The position numbers and the translations under genes are program-made. Below the pieces are notes generated by a model that ran no database searches, was not told the DNA's origin, and saw nothing but the letters and a program-made list of their open reading frames with translations. Shown piece by piece: positions 21,584-30,500 of a stretch of 64,000 nt of DNA (the first letter of the stretch is position 1; each line of letters begins with the position of its first letter). Origin of the DNA: Romanomermis culicivorax (lineage: Eukaryota > Nematoda > Enoplea > Mermithida > Mermithidae); the NCBI GenBank assembly GCA_963922205.1, contig CAWUHX010000214.1, positions 124,001-188,000 of the forward strand, in the 5' to 3' direction.

Positions 21584-24500
21584 GTAAGTGAATAGTGATC
21601 CTGATATGTTTGAAAGTTTGCCGCTCAATTCCTTATCGTCTTGAAATTTATTAGCCGCCAAAACAAGCAAAAGGCAAAGATGCGAAAAAATCCGCACCGA
21701 CGAAGCAAAAGAAAGAAGGAGGAGGTGGAAAAGCCAAAAAGAAGGTACGCTATAGTCTTTTCTGTCCCACGGCATCTCCCACGAGTTGGCCTAAGACCCG
21801 ATTTTTTTACTATATCTTCAGAGTCGTATCCGTCGTCTGTAATGCGTTTAGATGCTTTTTTGAGGCAGCCTGACTGAATCGCTAATTTTTCCACCACGTT
21901 GTTATTTCGCTTAAAAATGCTATCAGGTTGGCAAAGCTTGGGTTTTTTTGGTTTTTTGAAAAACAAAAAAATCGGAAAATACCTGGTTTTTCCTGAATCA
22001 CTCGGGAACGGTTTTTTCTACATTAGCTGATCGTCTAGACACGTATTGGCAGGGTTGGCAAAAACTAAACTTGAAATTTCGACTCTTCGGTTTTTTAAGG
22101 TTTACTTATGTTTCTTAGTGGTTAACCATAATTAATCCAGTGCATGTAGCAGCCATACCTGTAAGACCTCCGACCAGTTGGGGGGGGGGGGTAAATCCGA
22201 AATTTTGGGGGTGGGTAGAAAAAAGTCGAAATTTTTTCCCAAAAAGGCCAAAAAACATACACTTTTTGGCAAATTTTTTTATTTTTTTCCCAACTGGGGG
22301 GGGGGGTAAATGATTTTGGGTACTGGGTTGGCCAAGTTGGGAGGGGGTCCCCCCCCAACCCCCCAAGTACAGGTATGCATGTAGCTACTCAACGTGATGA
22401 TAGCGCCGCTTATGGCTCTCAAAAAGTCACTGTGGCGTATTTTTAGCCACTAAAAATCTATGTGTTTTAACAATGAAGCACGAAACGAAAATATAAAAGA
22501 GTCTTTGAGAAATTATGCCTGTGTCAAATATTGGTACTCGATGCAGTATAAGAAAACAATAAAAGTTAAGAGATGCATTATGTATAAGATTGAAGAGGCA
22601 TAAAAACCGATGATGGTGAACCATACCTGTACTTGGGGGGACCCCCCCCCCCCAACTTGGCCAACCCAGTACCCAAAATCATTTCCCCCTCCCCAACCCC
22701 CCCCCCCCCCCAGTTAGGAAAAAATTAAAAAAATTTGGCATAAAGTGTATGTTTTTTTGGCCTTTTTTGGGAAAAATTTCGACTTTTTTTCTACCCCCCC
22801 CCCCCCCAACTGGTCGGAGGTCTTACAGGTATGTGGTGAACCGGTGTAGAGATGGTTAAACCCAGACCTAGTGGGATACATGGACGGTTAAACACAGACC
22901 TAGTGGGATACATGGACGGTTAAACACAGACCTAGTGGGATATCTGGCTTCATCAAATAGTTGTGATGCTTGACCAGGTCACCACAATTTGCTTAAAAGT
23001 GTAAAAAATTTTGAAATATTTATTTTCTCCAAACGAATAGAAATTTTCTTTCGAAAAAAAACTTTTGTTCGAAGAAAATGTGCTATTGGTTTTTTATTAA
23101 TTTTTGTTTCTTAGCATTTCGCAAGGGTCATGCCTCAAAATTTATGAGTCTTCTGAAAATTTTCATGGAGTGTGTTCATTCACTGACTTTTAATACTTGC
23201 ATATAGTACCCGGAACACCCGGATAACCGAACGGGTACCCGGGTCCTAAAATTTTGAAAGTGTGAAGCACTAACTAGACTAAAAGAGTGTGTTCGGCGCG
23301 TAGCGCCGAAAATTTATTTGGATTTCAGTATTGTAGAACGCTGGAAAATTAATCTTTTCACCTTTTATTTCCCATACAGAAGGTTTGATTTCTCAGTGAA
23401 TTTAATGAATTTTCAGTCGGACAAACTAAAATTAAAAAACTGGGCAAGCGACTAAGAATTTTGAACTTTTAATCGGAAAAAATTTTCACACTCAAAATGT
23501 TTTGATCACATGAAAGTCAAAATTTTTTGACGAACACAAAAAAATTTTCGAGAAAATGACCGAGAAAAATGTTAGTCTTCATCAAATTTGGCAACAAACA
23601 ATACAGAATCAAACATTTATCCATAATAGAGTGACCTTTTCTAACCACGCATTAGAATAATTTGAAAAATTATAAATAAAATTTACACTTTTTTCATTTT
23701 AGAACGCATAAAAATGCATCTCTGGACAGAAAACCCCATCACCTAATCAAAAGAGCGGTCAGGCCTCAAGTTGCACTGTGCAAAACTTGGCAGGAAAAAT
23801 TTGTTTGCACAGCCCAAAATTTGGTTGCTGTGTGCAAAAAAAACCCTGTCGGCATGGCTTTAGTTTTTCTATTAAATTGCTCGGAAAGTTTTTTTCACAT
23901 TCGATCATTCAGACAGGTATTGATGTCTATTTTAATCACTAAAATAGTTAATTAGAATTCACTTCACTACAACGTTGAAAGAAATCGTATTTATATGCAT
24001 TTTGTACCCGAAGATGTATTAGAAGAAAATTATTCTGAAAAAATATGTCTAACTCACCTACTGGGAAAACGTTTTCAACCTCCGGCAAAAAGCCGGTAAT
24101 TTTGTTAATGGAAATCGCTTTGAATCCTGTGCACCAGTGCAGAAATCGCAGAAAAAATTCAGCACGAAGCCAAAAAAGTCTGCACTGTACAGATTAAACA
24201 CTGCTGTCTAACTAGTCAGAGATCATAGAGGGTGCTTCCAAGTTTTTAACATAGCTATTTTGATGTACCAATAATTCTGAAGAATTGAACCAGAAAAAAC
24301 AATATGAAACCAAATAGTCAAAATTTCCAAACTTTGTTTTTTGTCAACCCTGTCCATCATACTCTTTATGTACGTATTTTTGAGCTTTTCTGAACATATT
24401 TATGCTTCTACAGTCAACAATTTACCAACAATAGAGATGAAACAAAATTTTAACTTTTGGGTCAGATTAGAAGAATTTATTGAACCTAGCAGAGGTCCCC

Positions 24501-27500
24501 AAGGTCAGATTTTTTAGGTGGGGGTAAGATTGAAAATTTGCCGGGGTAGTGTAGCTAAAATGTGCACTAAACACGCCACTTTGTCTCAAAATCAGGCAAC
24601 CAGTGATCAATTTTAAGGACTTTAGGCAGGGGTAATACCCCCCTCATACCCCTCCCCATGGGGCCGTCTGGAACCTAGTAATAGTAAACAGAAAGGTAAC
24701 AAAATGTCATGGCGATGAGAACTTGAATTGCATACGAAGTAGACCACTGAAATATAATTGATTAATTATAGACTTCATTTGAATTCGTTTTCCTTCGGGC
24801 GCAAAAAAATTTTTGGATCCTTATAGTCTGAATGTTGGAAGATGAAAAATTTTAACACTCATTTCATGATTGAAAACATTATTTTTCCGGTCTAATAGTA
24901 TTCATTCCTGAACAAAGTGTTGATGTTTTCAATCTGCTAACCAACTGATGAATCAGCTTGAAGTTAACAATGTTTCAAAAATTCTGGCTGGAACTGCAAA
25001 ATTTGTAAATAGACTTCCGGCGCGAAGCGCCGAAATTTTTTCTGAGTTTGTGTGATACTAGAATGTTGGAAAATGATGTATTTATTTCCTTGATTATCCT
25101 AATTATGTAGTTAATTTCGATAATTTTTTATAGTCGTACAAAATGCAACAACCATAAAATTTAGATTTTTTGACCTGCAATATCTGTACCTGTCCCAAAT
25201 TGATAATGTTTCAATCATTTGCCGAATTTGGAAAAAATATGTCGATAAAGTTCAACAATTTGTGGAGACCGCTGGAAAGTTTTGCGAAAAAATTTGGATT
25301 AACTGATCAAACCACGAAATGAGACATTATATAAGTAGTAACATTCGCGCCGAAAAATGGAGGTTTCATCAAAATTTTGATATGTCATTCCATTTTTATT
25401 TTGAAAAAACAGAACTTGTTCTTTGCCTTAGAGGTTCAAAAACCCGACAATGCACTCATCGCGTGATTTATGTGCGAAAATGACAATTTTTCTAACAGTT
25501 TGCTCGACCTTTTTTGCTACCACATGACCCACGAGATTCTAATGGCATTCCCCCTAATATACGTGTATCGTCTGAACTCTAAAAATATTTGATGTGAGTG
25601 ACACTTCCGAACTGGCGTTATTTGCTTGTTATATTCATTACCTGTAAGAGATCCGACCAGTTGGGGGGGGAGTGTCGAAAAACGCAAAAAGACGGAGGTT
25701 TTCCCAAAAAGTACTTTTCCTTCCAATTCCGATTTTGGGGGCGGTTGGGTATAGGGTTGGGGGCTCCTCCAACACACCCCTCCCATTTACAGGTATGCCT
25801 TGTCAGAAATTTCCATTGATCCTGTGGTTTATGTGTATGTCATCTGTCAAGTCCAAGTGCGGATTTAGAGGAGGCGGGGGGACTGCCGCTCCCCTGAAAC
25901 TTTTGAAATACGATTTTGTTCTGTATACTTATAGGCAAATTCGAAAATTTTGTGAATTATTTTTGCTAAAATACTTAATTTTGAGCACCGCCCCCTCTGA
26001 AGAAAATTTCTGGATTCGCCACTGGTCAAGTCCTAATCATATCATATAAACAAATCTTTTCGATTAAATCATATAACTTGTTTGTTATTTTCTAGAAATG
26101 GTCGAAAGGAAAAGTTCGCGACAAATTGAACAACATGGTTTTATTCGACAAAGCCACTTATGAGAAATTATACAAGGAAGTTGTCATGTACAAGCTAATC
26201 ACGCCGTCAGTCGTTAGGTAAAACATCCAATGAATTAAAGAATCATTTAAAATTGAATCAGCATACCAATGTTTCCAGCGAACGTTTGAAAGTCCGCGTT
26301 TCATTGGCCAAACAAGGTCTGCGAGAATTATTGTCGAAAGGTAATTCAACTTGAATCTTAACTTCTGTGTAACTTATGTCCCAATCGAATTTTATAACTA
26401 ATCACCGTTTGAGAACAACCTGTGAACCTGCAGATGGAATAGGGAGAAACTCAACACCCAAGATTTTTCGGCCATACGGCTAGTCATCCGGGTACGCGTC
26501 CCATCCCTAAAGTCCGCGGATCCAGGTACCCGTTCCATCCTCAAACCCTAGGTCCCCTCGATTACAGGTATGTAAAAAACGCCCGTGATGAATATATTTT
26601 AGCTTTAACTTCCCCAGACTTGCGAGCTCCGTTACTTATATAAACGGTTCAAAATGATATGAAAATCCCCAGCAAAGCCGCTATAGTCTATTTGGACCGA
26701 AAAATTTGGAACTCATCAGATTCCAGATTTTTCAATACATGTAACGGGACGACTTTTTCATGGATGTGATCGTCTATTGCCCAACTTTTAGGGAGCCATT
26801 CAAGGCTTTATGAAATTGACATTTTTGACTATGTTTTATTCGAAAATTCTTATTTTCTACCAAAAAAACCATTCCTTTGGACCAAAGGGATGGTGTTCCT
26901 ATGGCTAGCTCATTTCAGTCATAAGATTGACCGATGTTGAAGGCACACCATATTGCTGAAAATTTTTAGAGGATTCTTATGACACTCTTTCAATTAAATT
27001 TATGTCGGATTGTCTGTTATTTTGCATATATCGCTAATATGAATTTGCGAGTTTCCGGCGCTCCGTGCCCACACATATAATTGGAGGGAGGAATATAGGA
27101 ACCCCTCCCCCCAGAAATCGTCCGCCATATACATAGCTAACCATCGAGTGATCCACACCCAGGATTTTCCAATTCCATGACCAATCATCATACCTGTGTA
27201 AGACCTTCGACCAGTTGGGGGGGGGGGTAGAAAAAAGTCGAAATTTCTCCCAAAAACAAAAAAACATACACTTTTTTGCAAATTTTTTAATTTTTTCCAA
27301 ACTGGGAGGGGGGTAAATGATTTTGGGTACTGGGTTGGCCAAGTTGGGGGAGGGAGTCCCCCCGCCAACCCCCCCCCCCCTTCCCCCAAGTACAGGTATG
27401 CCAATCATAAGGTGGTATACTTTTTGTTGGAGAAATACAGGAAAATGTCAAGTTTTGAACAGAAAACGTTAAAAACGTCAATTTTTCCGGTGCTTCGCGC

Positions 27501-30500
27501 CATGAAAACTTTTTTACTGTTTTTAGGCAACAATTACTATTTTTGAACCGTTTTCTAACTTTTTCGACTGCTGAAAAATCGAATTTTTTCAGAGATCCCT
27601 CCCCCTAAAAGTCTGGGGAGTTGGTGACCTCCGGCCTAAAACAGTCGTCGGACTCCACCCCACAGACCCTGGGGCCCCGTTATATCTGTGTGCATATTCT
27701 CTTGCTCATATGCAATGAGATTTGTTGCTCCGATCGGAGAACAGCTGAAGCACTGAAGTCAAATGAGTGGTACTAGAGGTTCCCAAGGTCAGATTTTCCA
27801 GGTAGGGGTAAAGTTGAAAATTTGTGTGGGTAGTGTAGCTTGTCCACTAAACACATCATTTTGTCTCGAAATTAGGCAACTAGTGATCAATTATTAGGAC
27901 TTTAGGCAGGGGTAATACCCCCTCATACCCCTCCCTAAGGGGCAGTCTGAGTAGTGCTTTGTATAACAGTAATGTTTTTCTACATGGCGGAATTGAATCG
28001 AATTCCAGGAAGTTCCAATTTTTCTCATGTATTTGAGAATTTTCAAGAGACAGCGTATTGCAAACATATGTTCAAAATGCACACAAACAACAACTGTTAT
28101 TGATTTTTCACAATTAATTGAGGTTTGTTTCTATGCTGAAAAGTCAATTCTTTATTCCATATCCAATTATATTTGTATTATTGTAGCATAACAACGTAAA
28201 AAAATAATATTAATATCATTACATCTTTACGTCATTTGACTTGACTGCCATCCAATGCAATGCCACAGAGTACTTTTGCACATAATACTGATTGTATTTC
28301 ATCTACTGGTATAATTCATTTTAGTTTTTCGGATGTCTCGAAAATGTATGACTGAATCTGGATGAGTCAAATCACAGAAACATCATGGCCATTCCATTTG
28401 TCCTCAACGATCTAGCCATCAATTTGCGAACTTAAAGGCTAGTCACTGATGAACATTTAGGCCCGTATTCACAATCGCGTGTTAAGTCAACACGGTGTTA
28501 GGACTTAACACCGTGTTGGCTAACACGGCGATCGAGCTAACACCGTGTCAAGTATCACCTTGTATTCACAATAGCGTGTTATGTTTGTGTTAGCCAACAC
28601 CGAGTTACTTTCGTTATCACCATGTTGATGGCTCGAATTGATGTTCTTAACCAAGAAAAAGCTGCCGCCATAGCCAAAGCGGACTATTACAAATTAAAAA
28701 AGGCTCTGCTTACTGGCCAACATTCAACAGGATCCTTGCCCCCTGGGAGTCAATTTTATGGTGATCAGCATGATCAATGTCAACAAGGTTTTTCAACAAT
28801 GCCAACTTTTTTCAGTATGTAATCTTTGAGTTTGAACAGTCATTTGATGAGCAATTAATTTTCATGAATAAAACTTATGATTTTGTATTAACGTGAAGTG
28901 CTGGAGTAATCGCATGATTTCGACCAGAATTTTCTAATTGATCCTGGAGAAGCGTAATCAAGTCTCGGGCACCATTTTTCGACAAATTGTATCTTGATTT
29001 AAAGGTAACATCATCGTAGCCCTCAAATGGATTGGCCCTATCCCGAAAGTGACGAATATGATGTACTATTTCTTTATTTTCATCAATATGATCCAATAGG
29101 TCAATAATATCCATGACAATTGAAAAAATTAACAAACAGACTACTGCTAATACGCCGCTAAAACTGTTAAGGGGTAGGTTTAGAACGCCGTGTTAACTTT
29201 TCCTTTTTTCGACCCCAACATGCGATTGTGAATACGGGGATAAAACTTGACACCGCGTTACCACCGTGTTAGTCAAAACTTGACACCGTGTCAGCCTAAC
29301 ACGCGATTGTGAATAGGGGCCTTAAGGTCTAATGGGCTGAAGCCCCAATGTGCATAAGCCAAATGGTTCCTAAGTCTGTGTGATGATGAATATCAGGTCG
29401 GAGTTTATCTTTTAGCGCAGCTAGATAATTTCGCATCTTAATGCTGTCTTCAAAAAAATAATGACCAACTATTTTATTGGACTTTATCCCAACCTAAACG
29501 CAAAGTTTGGAAGATTCACTTCAGAGACCGGTAAATGTAATTCTGTCGTTGGTTGACATGACCGTATGGAAAATGACCATTAAACTTTGTTCTTCATTTT
29601 TGGTTCATAACAAAGTTCAAGCCATGCTTTATCGTCGGTACCATGCGGAAAGGTGATAAATCCACTTTTTATTGTTTTGAGAATATTGTGATTCAAGGTT
29701 GAAAATTTGAATTCTAAATTTCATTTTTGAATTTTTGTAGTCTGATTATATATATATATATATATAACCCTTTTACATATATGTGCACAGGGCCGTGCGC
29801 AGGTTTTTTTCATGGGGGGGGCGAACTAGATTTTTTCACTGAATAGCCCCAGAAAATGTTGATCATACGCGGATATACTGTGTGCATCACCGTTTTTTTT
29901 CCTCGAAGATTTTTTCCACATGAGAACCGTAACCAAAATTTTTTTCCTAATTTTCCAAAAATTTTCCACGTTTTTAAAAACGCTTATAATGCGGCTACGG
30001 ATGCTTTTTTATGCATTTTAGGAACATACTCAAGCATTTTGTTGTATTTGTAGTCAGAAACCTGCAAGAATGAGGAAGAAAATTGAGAAAATTCTGGTTA
30101 TGTTAGTCAAAATGAGCTCATGAAGAACATATTGGTGTTCTATAGAATGGTCCGGCGCGGAGCGCCGGAAAAATTTTTTGATTTTCACTTTCCAAAACGC
30201 TGGAAAATGAACCTTCATAACGTTGGGAAATAAATTAAAATCAGACTGATGAAGCGTAATTTGCCTCCCATTCCAGCGCGAAGCGCCGGAAAAATTTTCG
30301 GGTTTTTGTATTCTAAAACGCTGAAAAATAAATCTTTCCAACAGATAATTCGTGAACAAATGTTTTGAAATCGCGTTCTAGAGTAATGTCTTCAATTTCC
30401 ACCTTCAATAAACTCAAAAGTTCAGATTGCAAACGTTTAAAAAATTCCAATCATCGAGGGAAAAAATTGAGAGACTTGATGAAAAATCTCTATTTTCGGC

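Larger units (their letters stand above)
28460..29321. mobile_element. PIF/Harbinger transposon, internally deleted
   Basis: Ends GGCCCGTATTCACAATCGCG and its inverse (CGCGATTGTGAATAGGGGCC) are near-perfect inverted repeats, flanked by TTA on both sides, the usual PIF/Harbinger target duplication. It has extra CACAATAGCGTGTTA and AACACCGTGTTAG repeats inside each end. It retains the C-terminus of a Myb/SANT-like accessory protein on the plus strand and the N-terminus of a HARBI1-type transposase on the minus strand, facing each other. It lies in RpS25 intron 4. The deletion removed the catalytic DDE region, so it could move only with help in trans. Confidence 0.92.

Noticed and set aside
22854..22941. 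Three regular 32-bp repeats resembling a CRISPR array
   Set aside because: No spacers, tandem head-to-tail, eukaryotic context.
27000..27408. Frames of 124 and 134 codons
   Set aside because: They run through the G/C runs of a MITE with clear ends and duplication; peptide is Gly/Pro-rich by composition.
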